From an uncultured Bacillota bacterium (GTDB lineage Bacteria; Bacillota; Clostridia; Peptostreptococcales; Anaerovoracaceae), in contig CAMOXP010000076.1 of NCBI GenBank assembly GCA_946629205.1, positions 1-6,707 on the forward strand: a DNA stretch of 6,707 nucleotides, in the 5' to 3' direction. The translations under genes and the position numbers were made by a program. Position 1 is the stretch's first letter. Each line of letters begins with the position of its first letter. This document shows, piece by piece, positions 1 to 4,937 of this stretch. The notes beneath the pieces were generated by a model. That model was given only the letters and a program-made list of their open reading frames with translations, did not search any database and was not told the origin of the DNA.

Positions 1-873
1 TCCGAGCCGGGCGATCAGATCCTGACCAGCGATTGGCACTGGGCTCCGTACAACACCATCGCCGGTGAGATCGGCCGCAGCATCGCGACCTTTGAGCTGT
101 TCGACGCGGACAGGAAATTCAATGGGACGGACTTTGCTGCAAAGGCAACCGCACTCCTCGAAAAGCAGAACAGTCTGGTCATTATTCTGAACACGCCGGC
201 ACACAATCCGACAGGCTACTCCCTGACACTGGATGATTGGAATAAAGTTATCGGAACGATCAAGGAATGCGCGGCCAGCGGGAAACCTATCACGCTGCTG
301 GTCGACGCCGCCTATATTGATTTTGCAGGAGATGAAGATGAGTACCGGCAGTTCCTTCCGCTTCTGGGAACACTTCCGGAGAACGTTCTCAGTATCGTCG
401 CTTACTCGCTCAGCAAGACCTGCACCCTCTACGGGGCCAGATGCGGCGCTATGATCTGCGTGGCGAAGACGCAGGAGATCGCCGATGAATTCAAGAGGGT
501 CTGCGAGTTCTCGTCCCGAGGCTCCTGGTCCAACACGGCCAGGATCGCGCAGGTCATCCTCTCCAGGATCTACAGCGATCCGGCCCTGCTCGCGAAGGTC
601 GATGAAGAAAGAGCCGGTTACAGAAATATGCTGCTCGCCCGGGGCAGGGCGTTCAGTGAAGCGGCTGCGGAATGCGGACTGGAAATCGTCCCGTTTGACG
701 CGGGATTCTTCGTCAGCGTCCCATGCGACGACCCCGACGCAGTCAGCAAAAAACTGGAGAAGCAGGACATCTTCCTGGTGCCTCTTGCCAAAGGCATCCG
801 CGTATCCGTCGCGTCGATTCCGGAAGAGGCGTGCAGGAAGCTGCCGCCGCTGATCAAGGAGGCAATGGAATAA
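1..873 (+). CDS. Class I/II (fold-type I) PLP aminotransferase, 3' part, 5' end outside window
   Basis: The reading frame is open from base 1 to the TAA at 871-873 and gives 290 residues of a protein that in this family is usually about 400-430, so roughly the first third is missing. Residues are numbered within the fragment. N69-P-T-G is the conserved turn whose Asn contacts PLP, D102 with Y105 (D-A-A-Y) binds the pyridine N and O3', and K139 in S-L-S-K is the Schiff-base lysine. R147 in Y-G-A-R-C-G binds the cofactor phosphate, and R267 in G-I-R-V-S-V matches the substrate alpha-carboxylate arginine of aspartate/aromatic aminotransferases. All catalytic residues visible here are intact, so the enzyme is likely active and cytoplasmic, moving an amino group between an amino acid and a 2-oxo acid. 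The arrangement is closest to the aspartate/tyrosine branch, but the substrate cannot be assigned. The last base of its stop codon is the first base of the amidase ATG (TAATG), so the two are probably translationally coupled. Confidence 0.9.
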   Translation, partial: SEPGDQILTSDWHWAPYNTIAGEIGRSIATFELFDADRKFNGTDFAAKATALLEKQNSLVIILNTPAHNPTGYSLTLDDWNKVIGTIKECAASGKPITLLVDAAYIDFAGDEDEYRQFLPLLGTLPENVLSIVAYSLSKTCTLYGARCGAMICVAKTQEIADEFKRVCEFSSRGSWSNTARIAQVILSRIYSDPALLAKVDEERAGYRNMLLARGRAFSEAAAECGLEIVPFDAGFFVSVPCDDPDAVSKKLEKQDIFLVPLAKGIRVSVASIPEEACRKLPPLIKEAME

Positions 874-1754
874 TGAACAAGGGTAAAGTAAAGATCGGCA
901 TGACACAGTTTGCCTGTGTTTCGGACAGAGAAGCAAATCTGGACAAAGCGGAAGAGCAGATTCGCTCCATGGCTCAGGAAGGGGCGAAGATCATCTGCAC
1001 ACAGGAACTGTTCAGCGGAATGTATTTCGCGCAGATCATTGATTATACCAAATACGATTGGGCGGAACCGGTCGACGGACCGACAAACCAGAGAATGCAG
1101 GCTTTGGCCAGAGAACTGGATGTTGTCATTGTCAGCTGCTATTATGAATACGCCATGGATGGGGTGTATTACAATTCGGCTGCTGTATTTGATGCGGACG
1201 GAACGCTTTTGGGAAATTACAGGAAGCATCATATTCCGGAAGGACCGCAGTATATTGAAAAGTATTACTTCACTCCCGGGGATTCTCCTTATCTCGTTTT
1301 CCGTTCCAAATACGGTACATTTGGAGTCCTGATTTGCTGGGATGAGTGGTTCCCGGAAGCAACGAGAATCGTCGCACTGAAAGGCGCTGATTTTGTTTTC
1401 TACCCATCGGCCATCGGTTCCGAGCCTGACAATCCCGAACTGGATACCTCGCAGACCTGGGTCGACGGTATCCGCGGACACGGGATACATAACAATTTTT
1501 TTGTGTGCGCATGCAACAGGGTCGGCCGCGAGGATGCAGCGGACGGCAGCGGCCACATGGAATTCTACGGCAGAAGTTTTGTGTCAGACCCATGGGGAAA
1601 CATCATCGCCGAAGCCAAACGGAACGAGGAGGACACTCTTGTGGCGGAGCTGGATCTGGACGAAATCAAACGCGCCAGAGATATCCTTCAGTTCCACAGA
1701 GATCGCAGAGTCGATTCTTATCAGGAGATCCTGAAGATGAGCATTGAAGAATAG
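873..1754 (+). CDS. Nitrilase-superfamily amidohydrolase, N-carbamoylputrescine amidase-like (AguB-like)
   Basis: This 293-residue protein matches the usual length of about 290-300 for N-carbamoylputrescine amidases. The nitrilase catalytic triad is complete: E45 (T-Q-E-L-F), K118 (Y-R-K-H-H-I-P) and C155 (I-C-W-D-E-W-F-P-E-A). The supporting second Glu is E129 (E-K-Y-Y-F-T-P-G-D). The stretches H-I-P-E-G-P, Y-Y-F-T-P-G-D, C-W-D-x-W-F-P-E-A, Y-P-S-A-I-G-S-E-P and F-Y-G-R-S-F are typical of the AguB/beta-ureidopropionase branch, not of Nit2/omega-amidase. Known AguB enzymes hydrolyse N-carbamoylputrescine to putrescine, CO2 and NH3 in the cytoplasm. Around residues 198-210 the family's W-x-x-V-M-Q-G-H-A-x-A-N is replaced by a W-V-D-G-I-R-G-H-G-I-H-N version, so the substrate may differ. 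I chose ATG 873 over an upstream in-frame start at 723 because homology begins there and it overlaps the aminotransferase stop. No agmatine deiminase gene is visible. Confidence 0.9.
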   Translation: MNKGKVKIGMTQFACVSDREANLDKAEEQIRSMAQEGAKIICTQELFSGMYFAQIIDYTKYDWAEPVDGPTNQRMQALARELDVVIVSCYYEYAMDGVYYNSAAVFDADGTLLGNYRKHHIPEGPQYIEKYYFTPGDSPYLVFRSKYGTFGVLICWDEWFPEATRIVALKGADFVFYPSAIGSEPDNPELDTSQTWVDGIRGHGIHNNFFVCACNRVGREDAADGSGHMEFYGRSFVSDPWGNIIAEAKRNEEDTLVAELDLDEIKRARDILQFHRDRRVDSYQEILKMSIEE

Positions 1755-1800
1755 AGGTTTTGGAGTTTTACAGAGAACAGGAAGAAAGGAAACAGGCACA

Positions 1801-2150
1801 ATGGACTTCAGAGAAGTATCAAGAAACAAGAAGCAGATCCTGTCGAAGGAAAGGTGTGCCTCACCATCATCGAAACCGACCAGGTCGTGCCGGAGGAGTA
1901 CACCACCTATTTCCGCAGCGTTGTCATCTTCGGCAGGGCAAGGATCATAGAAGATGTCGCAGAAAAGCATAAGATCGCAGACCTCCTGGTCGAAAAGTAC
2001 TCGCCGAATCAGGGAGAAGACGTGCATAAAATGTTCGAGAAGCGCATCGCCTGGATGGGCGCCTTCGAGATCGATATCGATCACATCTCCGGCAAGGAAG
2101 CCATCGAATTCGCCGATCCGAACTTTAGTTTCGACAGCATCAAGGGTTGA
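1801..2150 (+). pseudogene. Decayed NimA/PNPOx-type flavin-binding split-barrel gene (internal deletion plus frame change)
   Basis: A good start exists: AGAAAGGA at 1783-1790, then ATG 1801 opening M-D-F-R-E-V-S-R-N-K-K-Q-I-L-S-K-E, the usual N-terminus of NimA-like pyridoxamine 5'-phosphate oxidase-family proteins. After about codon 17 that frame turns into Ser/Pro/Arg-rich nonsense and stops at 1948-1950. From about 1848, in another frame, the C-terminal half of the same family is clear: K-V-C-L-T-I-I-E-T-D-Q-V-V-P-E-E-Y-T-T-Y-F-R-S-V-V-I-F-G-R-A-R-I, then I-D-I-D-H-I-S-G-K-E-A-I-E, ending with TGA 2148-2150. In intact relatives about 45-55 residues lie between the two parts (the strands carrying G-x-P-Y-x-V-P and the F-H-x-A-x-x-G-x-K flavin-binding region). 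They are absent here. I infer a deletion of roughly 130-170 bp whose length is not a multiple of three. An assembly error is the main alternative. Confidence 0.75.
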
Positions 2151-2175
2151 CAATTAATACTATAATTGGTAATAT
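2147..2175 (+). promoter_or_regulatory. Sigma-70/SigA-type promoter for the PC4-like gene
   Basis: TTGACA at 2147-2152, a 17-nt spacer and TAATAT at 2170-2175 with an upstream TG (2167-2168) make a near-consensus extended -10 promoter. The -35 box overlaps the TGA stop of the decayed NimA-like gene. Transcription should start near 2182, leaving an A-rich leader of about 63 nt before ATG 2245. A second TATAAT at 2161-2166 lies only 8 nt from the -35 and is not correctly spaced. Confidence 0.8.
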
Positions 2176-2244
2176 ATACCTGTCACAGAACACAAACCAC
2201 TATTACAAAAGCAAAAAGGGGCAGAAAGAAAGGAGATTAGTATT

Positions 2245-2685
2245 ATGGCAGTGTACGAAGATGACAGGGATGTGACCTTTGAAATCATGGAGGAAATCGG
2301 GATCATCAACACCCAGGACACCGGGTGGACCAGAGAAATCAATCTGGTGCGCTGGAACGGCGGCGCGGCGAAGTATGACATCCGCGATTGGGATCCGCAT
2401 CACGAGAGAATGTCCAAGGGAATCACCCTTACGGAAGAGGAGATGCGGAGGATGCTCAACGCGATGCGCAGACGCCGCTCCAACGCCAGAAACCGCAGGA
2501 CAGTTGTAAGAGCTGAGACGGTCGTTTCCACCGAGGAAGTTTCCGAAGCGCTGGACACAAAACCGGAGGATGAATTCGACCGGGCGGCGTCTTCAGATGC
2601 GATGGTGGATACGGAGATCCTGGCCGAGGCAGCCGTGGCTGCAGAGTCCGTCGAACTGGAGAAATCTGAGGCTGCGTTACAGTAG
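2245..2685 (+). CDS. PC4/YdbC-family ssDNA-binding protein with extended basic-acidic tail
   Basis: The protein has 146 residues. Positions about 8-74 match the bacterial PC4/YdbC family: F-E-I-x-E-x-I-G-I-I, then G-W-T-R-E-I-N-L-V-R-W-N-G (27-39), then K-Y-D-I-R-D-W-D-P-H-H-E-R-M-S-K-G-I-T-L-T-E-E-E (43-66). Known members are homodimeric, Whirly-like proteins that bind single-stranded DNA; the Lactococcus YdbC structure is the reference. The usual protein ends near residue 75. Here a basic block follows (R75-R-R-R, then R82, R84, R85), and after it about 60 residues rich in Ala, Glu, Ser and Asp that look disordered. Such a tail suggests extra nucleic-acid contact by the Arg block and an acidic SSB-like tip, but that is inference. 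ATG 2245 follows AAAGGAG (2228-2234) at a normal distance. The gene appears to be a single transcription unit between its own promoter and terminator. Confidence 0.88.
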   Translation: MAVYEDDRDVTFEIMEEIGIINTQDTGWTREINLVRWNGGAAKYDIRDWDPHHERMSKGITLTEEEMRRMLNAMRRRRSNARNRRTVVRAETVVSTEEVSEALDTKPEDEFDRAASSDAMVDTEILAEAAVAAESVELEKSEAALQ

Positions 2686-2710
2686 AACGCGAGGACAGAC
2701 TAAAGAAGAG

Positions 2711-2747
2711 AAAAGCGGCTGCTGCCTTGATGCGGCAGCCGCTTTTT
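2711..2747 (+). terminator. Intrinsic terminator of the PC4-like gene
   Basis: Arms AAAAGCGGCTGC (2711-2722) and GCAGCCGCTTTT (2735-2746) pair over 12 bp. They can extend inward by three more pairs (one of them G-U) to a six-base loop, CTTGAT, and end in a T5 run (2743-2747). The hairpin lies 26 nt after the stop at 2683-2685. Because of the A-tract on its left arm it could also work in the reverse direction. Confidence 0.9.
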
Positions 2748-2762
2748 GCTGCCGCGACAATG

Positions 2763-2798
2763 AAATGTGTCAAAAGAACCGTCCCTTTTGACACATTT
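2763..2798. repeat. Perfect 14-bp inverted repeat, REP/MITE-like
   Basis: AAATGTGTCAAAAG (2763-2776) and its exact reverse complement CTTTTGACACATTT (2785-2798) flank the loop AACCGTCC. On the minus strand the core reads GGGACGGTTCTTTTGACAC. This GGGACGGTTCT-TGACA type of short palindrome is, from memory, dispersed in many copies in diverse bacterial genomes and linked to IS200-like REP-associated transposases. The inverted repeat is seen directly; the family assignment is recollection. It sits between the upstream terminator and the kinase start and supplies a TTGACA (2788-2793), although at 12 nt from the -10 that is too close to be a normal -35. Confidence 0.7.
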
Positions 2799-2802
2799 TC
2801 TA

Positions 2803-2811
2803 TGGTATACT
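2803..2811 (+). promoter_or_regulatory. Extended -10 promoter placed for a leaderless start of the nucleoside kinase
   Basis: TGGTATACT (2803-2811) is an extended -10, preceded by TA to give TATGGTATACT. A hexamer at 2806-2811 puts +1 at about 2818, which is the A of the kinase ATG. The only TTGACA (2788-2793, inside the inverted repeat) is 12 nt away, so activity would rest on the TG extension. Confidence 0.55.
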
Positions 2812-2817
2812 ACAGGC

Positions 2818-4584
2818 ATGAATATTATTTTGAAAACAGAAGCCGCGCCGGACGGCGAACAACTGAATATCAGAGAAGGCATGACAATCGAGGACCTCGT
2901 GAAGGAACGGGGACCGTTTCCGTATGACATTCTTCTGGCCAGGCGGAATGGGCGTGATACAGATCTGACAGAGCAGTTAGAGGAAGGAGATTCTGTTGCG
3001 TTTCTGGACATGCGTAACCAGAGCGCTAATCTGACGTATCAGCGAAGCCTGACATTCATCTACCTGATGGCAGTCAATGAAGTGTTCGGCCACCTCGGCG
3101 TCGAGGGGGCGGATGCGGAGATCGACAACTCCCTGAACAAGGGATTCTTCACCCGCGTGAGACCGTCAAGATTCCACAAGGGCACCAAGGAAGAAGCCCA
3201 GGAAGAGATACAGAAAAAGCTTACGGAGGAAGTCGTTCGGAAAATTGAAGACCGCATGCATGAAATCGTAGAGATGGACATTCCGTTCCACAGAAAGTTC
3301 GTCACTGCAGAGGAAGGCATCCGCATCTGGAAAGAGGGCGGATACGCTGAGAAGGTGAAGCTGCTGGAAGAAATCGTGGAATCGGAACCGGACTTTATGC
3401 CTGCATTCTTTTCTGCGACTGTTCCGACGACACTGCCCGGAGAAAACGGAGAGAAGACATTCACGAATTTCTTCTTCGGACCAATGGTGCCGTCCTCCGG
3501 TTACATCAAGCTGTTTGAACTTCGGAAATACCGCAAAGGCATCCTTCTGCGTTACCCGTACTACAGTGACCCGAATACAATGCCGGAGTACATCGACGAT
3601 AACAGAATGTACAGTGCGTTCAGTGAAGAGCACCGGTGGCTCCACATTCTCGGGACAAGACATCTGTCGGACATGAATGATCTTGTCAGAAGAGGAGGCG
3701 CGAAGGATACCATCCTTCTTTCGGAGGCGCTCCACGAGAAGAAAATCGCGGAGATCGCGGACGAGATCAAGAGCAAGCGGCGCAGGATCGTACTGATTGC
3801 AGGACCGTCTTCATCCGGCAAGACCACATTTGCCAGAAGGCTTTGCATCCAGCTTAGGGTCAACGGCCTGCGTCCAATCTACATGGGCACAGACGACTAT
3901 TTCGTCAATAGAGAGGACATGATACCGGATGAAAACGGCGAGCTGGATTTCGAGAACCTGGGCGCCGTGGACATCGACTTGTTCTGCAGCAATATGAACG
4001 ATTTGCTGGCAGGCAAAGAAGTCGATCTTCCGGAATTCGATTTCCTCGAAGGGAAGAAAGTATTCGGCAACCGGATCACGAAGATCGATGAGGATCAGCT
4101 CATCGTCATCGAAGGCATCCATGCCCTGAACAGAAAACTGACAGAGCAGATTCCGGATGCAACGAAGTACAAGATCTATATCAGTCCGCTGGCGCAGCTG
4201 AACGTCGACGTGCACAACAGAGTGCCGACCACAGACGCGCGTATGCTCAGAAGACTGGTGCGCGACTACAAATACAGAGGCCATTCCGCAGCCGCGACGA
4301 TCGACGGCTGGCCGAAGGTCAGAAGCGGGGAAGACAAGAACATCTTCCCGTACAACGGAGAAGCGGACGTCCTGTTCAATTCGACCCTTGTATATGAGAC
4401 AAGCCTTTTGAAAAAGTATGCGGAGCCTTTGCTTAAGGAAATCGGGCCGGATCAGCCTCAATACGGGGAAGCCCGCAGACTGCTGTACTTCCTCCGGCTC
4501 TTCCGGACGATCGATGATGAAAACGATGTGCCGTGCAACTCCATATTGAGAGAATTCATAGGAGGGAGCGTGTTTGTGGAATGA
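2818..4584 (+). CDS. Nucleoside (uridine)-kinase-like protein with N-terminal TGS-like domain
   Basis: This 588-residue protein is much longer than a classical uridine kinase (about 210) but matches the Bacillota nucleoside-kinase family of about 550-590. Residues 1-70 form a TGS/ubiquitin-like beta-grasp. About 80-260 resemble the second additional domain of threonyl-tRNA synthetases (H-L-G-V, then N-x-G-F-F-x-R-V). About 310-510 form a P-loop kinase: Walker A G329-P-S-S-S-G-K-T336, D359-D360-Y-F where uridine kinases have D-x-Y, P-E-F-D-F, I-V-I-E-G-I-H-A, and a lid-like R-R-L-V-R-D-Y-K-Y-R-G. It probably phosphorylates a nucleoside with a nucleoside triphosphate in the cytoplasm, in salvage; the substrate is not certain. 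The start is ATG 2818 because homology to the beta-grasp strand begins there. The in-frame GTG at 2767 would put the inverted repeat into the protein. There is no Shine-Dalgarno before 2818. The gene is convergent with the small peptide gene downstream. Confidence 0.88.
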   Translation: MNIILKTEAAPDGEQLNIREGMTIEDLVKERGPFPYDILLARRNGRDTDLTEQLEEGDSVAFLDMRNQSANLTYQRSLTFIYLMAVNEVFGHLGVEGADAEIDNSLNKGFFTRVRPSRFHKGTKEEAQEEIQKKLTEEVVRKIEDRMHEIVEMDIPFHRKFVTAEEGIRIWKEGGYAEKVKLLEEIVESEPDFMPAFFSATVPTTLPGENGEKTFTNFFFGPMVPSSGYIKLFELRKYRKGILLRYPYYSDPNTMPEYIDDNRMYSAFSEEHRWLHILGTRHLSDMNDLVRRGGAKDTILLSEALHEKKIAEIADEIKSKRRRIVLIAGPSSSGKTTFARRLCIQLRVNGLRPIYMGTDDYFVNREDMIPDENGELDFENLGAVDIDLFCSNMNDLLAGKEVDLPEFDFLEGKKVFGNRITKIDEDQLIVIEGIHALNRKLTEQIPDATKYKIYISPLAQLNVDVHNRVPTTDARMLRRLVRDYKYRGHSAAATIDGWPKVRSGEDKNIFPYNGEADVLFNSTLVYETSLLKKYAEPLLKEIGPDQPQYGEARRLLYFLRLFRTIDDENDVPCNSILREFIGGSVFVE

Positions 4585-4587
4585 TAA

Positions 4588-4611
4588 GCCCCGGAGATGT
4601 GGATCCGGAGC
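4588..4611 (-). terminator. 3' hairpin of the small peptide mRNA
   Basis: On the minus strand GCTCCGGA (4611-4604) pairs with TCCGGGGC (4595-4588) over 8 bp (one G-U) around the 8-nt loop TCCACATC. The following TTATCATT is a poor U-tract, so termination may be inefficient. The loop is complementary to the terminator loop of the facing small RNA. It lies 3 nt from the kinase stop and has no T-run on the plus strand, so it is a poor terminator for the kinase. Confidence 0.5.
4591..4610. repeat. Direct repeat block 2, copy at the peptide-mRNA 3' hairpin
   Basis: CCGGAGATGTGG-A-TCCGGAG here matches CCGGAGATGTGG-C-TCCGGAG at 4873-4892, so 19 of 20 bases are identical and the offset is 282. The plus strand of this copy is antisense to the peptide mRNA, which makes the small RNA terminator stem-loop complementary to the mRNA 3' stem-loop, including loop to loop. 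Confidence 0.9.
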
Positions 4612-4622
4612 CGATGTGCTGG

Positions 4623-4715
4623 TCACTGTCGTTTCTTTCTCTCCAGCCACTTGCAGATATAGAAGGCAGCTATACCTGCTGCGAGAGAAATAAGGAAAGC
4701 TTTTAGCATATACAC
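4623..4715 (-). CDS. Small hydrophobic cationic peptide, candidate Fst-like type I toxin
   Basis: From GTG 4715 the peptide has 30 residues, or 28 from the in-frame ATG at 4709; it ends with TGA 4625-4623. From the ATG it begins M-L-K-A-F-L-I-S-L-A-A-G-I-A-A-F-Y-I, one possible membrane helix, and closes with C-K-W-L-E-R-K-K-R-Q, a W-L pair followed by a basic tail. A short helix with a charged tail after a W-L is the pattern of Fst-superfamily toxins, which insert in the membrane. A very strong SD (AGGAGGGAGGTGA) spaces 8 nt to the GTG and 14 nt to the ATG, so GTG is favoured. A tiny overlapping ORF from ATG 4717 (M-C-I-C, stop at 4703) fits the SD too and may act as a leader. Its own minus-strand promoter lies upstream, and the facing small RNA is complementary to the translation start. 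It is smaller than usual gene-calling limits. Family membership is inferred from pattern only. Confidence 0.72.
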   Translation of the reverse strand: MYMLKAFLISLAAGIAAFYICKWLERKKRQ

Positions 4716-4723
4716 ATGATTCA
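4693..4723. repeat. Direct repeat block 1, copy over the toxin SD/start
   Basis: AGGAAAGCTTTTAGCA (4693-4708), ACAC (4712-4715) and TGATTCA (4717-4723) recur in the same order and strand at 4838-4864. The other copy lacks only TAT (4709-4711) and one A (4716). 27 of 31 positions are shared. The plus strand is antisense to the peptide mRNA, so the copy in the small RNA can pair from the end of the SD through about codon 6. Confidence 0.92.
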
Positions 4724-4733
4724 CCTCCCTCCT
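4721..4733 (-). promoter_or_regulatory. Very strong ribosome binding site of the small peptide
   Basis: On the minus strand AGGAGGGAGGTGA (4733-4721) offers two overlapping anti-16S matches, AGGAGG and GGAGGTGA. It supports real translation of the peptide. Its last three bases (TGA) begin the block complementary to the small RNA. Confidence 0.85.
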
Positions 4734-4763
4734 GTCGCCAGAATGGAAGGCAGCGACATACAT

Positions 4764-4792
4764 ATTGTAACATTAATGTCAATAAATTACAA
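4764..4792 (-). promoter_or_regulatory. Promoter of the small peptide mRNA
   Basis: On the minus strand TTGTAA (4792-4787), a 17-nt spacer and TACAAT (4769-4764) with TGT in front of the -10 form a plausible extended promoter. +1 falls near 4757, giving a 5' UTR of about 40 nt that starts GTCGC and can close on GCGAC (4738-4734), a short 5' stem. A consensus TTGACA (4782-4777) also exists but has no good -10 at 16-18 nt. Confidence 0.6.
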
Positions 4793-4799
4793 TGCGATG

Positions 4800-4827
4800 T
4801 TGACATATTTTTCGGTTGTGTTATAAT
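4800..4827 (+). promoter_or_regulatory. Near-perfect promoter of the small RNA
   Basis: TTGACA (4800-4805), a 16-nt spacer and TATAAT (4822-4827) with TG at 4819-4820 match consensus in both hexamers plus the extended -10. It is the strongest promoter in the window and points away from the peptide gene. +1 falls near 4834. The -35 boxes of the two divergent promoters are only 7 nt apart. Confidence 0.88.
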
Positions 4828-4837
4828 TTGGTCAGGC

Positions 4838-4864
4838 AGGAAAGCTTTTAGCAACACTGATTCA
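4838..4864 (+). repeat. Direct repeat block 1, copy in the small RNA
   Basis: This is the second copy of the toxin-start block at 4693-4723, lacking TAT and one A. In a duplex those missing bases would leave small bulges (AUA and U) in the peptide mRNA next to its start codons. Confidence 0.92.
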
Positions 4865-4869
4865 AGAAC

Positions 4870-4900
4870 ACTCCGGAGATGTGGCTCCGGAGTTGTTTTT
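4870..4900 (+). terminator. Intrinsic terminator of the small RNA
   Basis: ACTCCGGAG (4870-4878) pairs with CTCCGGAGT (4885-4893) over 9 bp around the loop ATGTGG, followed by TTGTTTTTT. The arms contain the palindrome CTCCGGAG. The loop is the putative kissing partner of the mRNA hairpin at 4588-4611. Confidence 0.88.
4873..4892 (+). repeat. Direct repeat block 2, copy in the small RNA terminator
   Basis: This copy shares 19 of 20 bases with 4591-4610, the single difference being C4885 against A4603. The difference is tolerated in both hairpins because each is closed by different flanking pairs. Confidence 0.9.
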
Positions 4901-4917
4901 TGGATAAATGATTGTAC

Positions 4918-4925
4918 AGAGGAGG
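4918..4925 (+). promoter_or_regulatory. Ribosome binding site deciding the PfkB start
   Basis: AGAGGAGG at 4918-4925 lies 12 nt before ATG 4938. It lies inside the extension that would be coded from the earlier in-frame ATG at 4908, which has no SD of its own. This favours 4938, although the spacing is a little long. Confidence 0.7.
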
Positions 4926-4937
4926 CGCATTAATATA

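Larger units (their letters stand above)
4834..4900 (+). ncRNA. Candidate antitoxin small RNA (about 67 nt)
   Basis: A consensus promoter is followed by only about 67 nt before a good intrinsic terminator, with no ORF or ribosome site inside, so this is a discrete short RNA. Its 5' half (4838-4864) repeats the antisense of the peptide mRNA start region: 16 continuous bases, then 4 and 7 after small gaps. Its 3' half (4873-4892) repeats the antisense of the peptide mRNA 3' hairpin at 19 of 20 bases, and its hairpin loop ATGTGG is complementary to CCACAT in the mRNA loop. The two blocks are in 5'-to-3' order in both RNAs, so pairing would be two separate contacts and not one continuous duplex, as in the RNA I/RNA II pair of the par locus. 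Block 1 pairing would cover the start codon and block translation. An alternative is an attenuated leader of the downstream PfkB gene, but that would not explain the copied blocks. Confidence 0.75.

Noticed and set aside
618..1556. 312-codon open frame on the minus strand opposite the amidase
   Set aside because: It lacks a ribosome site and family motifs and lies over a protein with a complete catalytic triad. It is a codon-bias shadow.
1840..1860. Programmed -1 frameshift joining the two halves of the NimA-like gene
   Set aside because: No X-XXY-YYZ slippery site or following stem is seen, and a shift would not restore the roughly 50 missing residues.
2182..2244. Riboswitch in the leader of the PC4-like gene
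   Set aside because: The 63-nt leader is A-rich and I see no stable stem or terminator/antiterminator pair.
2767..2817. GTG start giving the kinase 17 extra residues
   Set aside because: It would translate the inverted repeat and the -10 box. No SD is present and homology begins at 2818.
3811..4857. 348-codon open frame on the minus strand covering the kinase 3' end and the toxin region
   Set aside because: It runs antisense through the conserved kinase domain and has no recognisable domain. The supported minus-strand gene is the short one at 4623-4715 in another frame.
4693..4892. CRISPR array or tandem repeats
   Set aside because: Only two copies of each block are present, with different offsets. 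The pattern fits paired RNAs, not an array.
4908..4937. Earlier ATG for the PfkB kinase
   Set aside because: It has no SD and would encode the downstream SD as protein. The family N-terminal strand starts at 4938.
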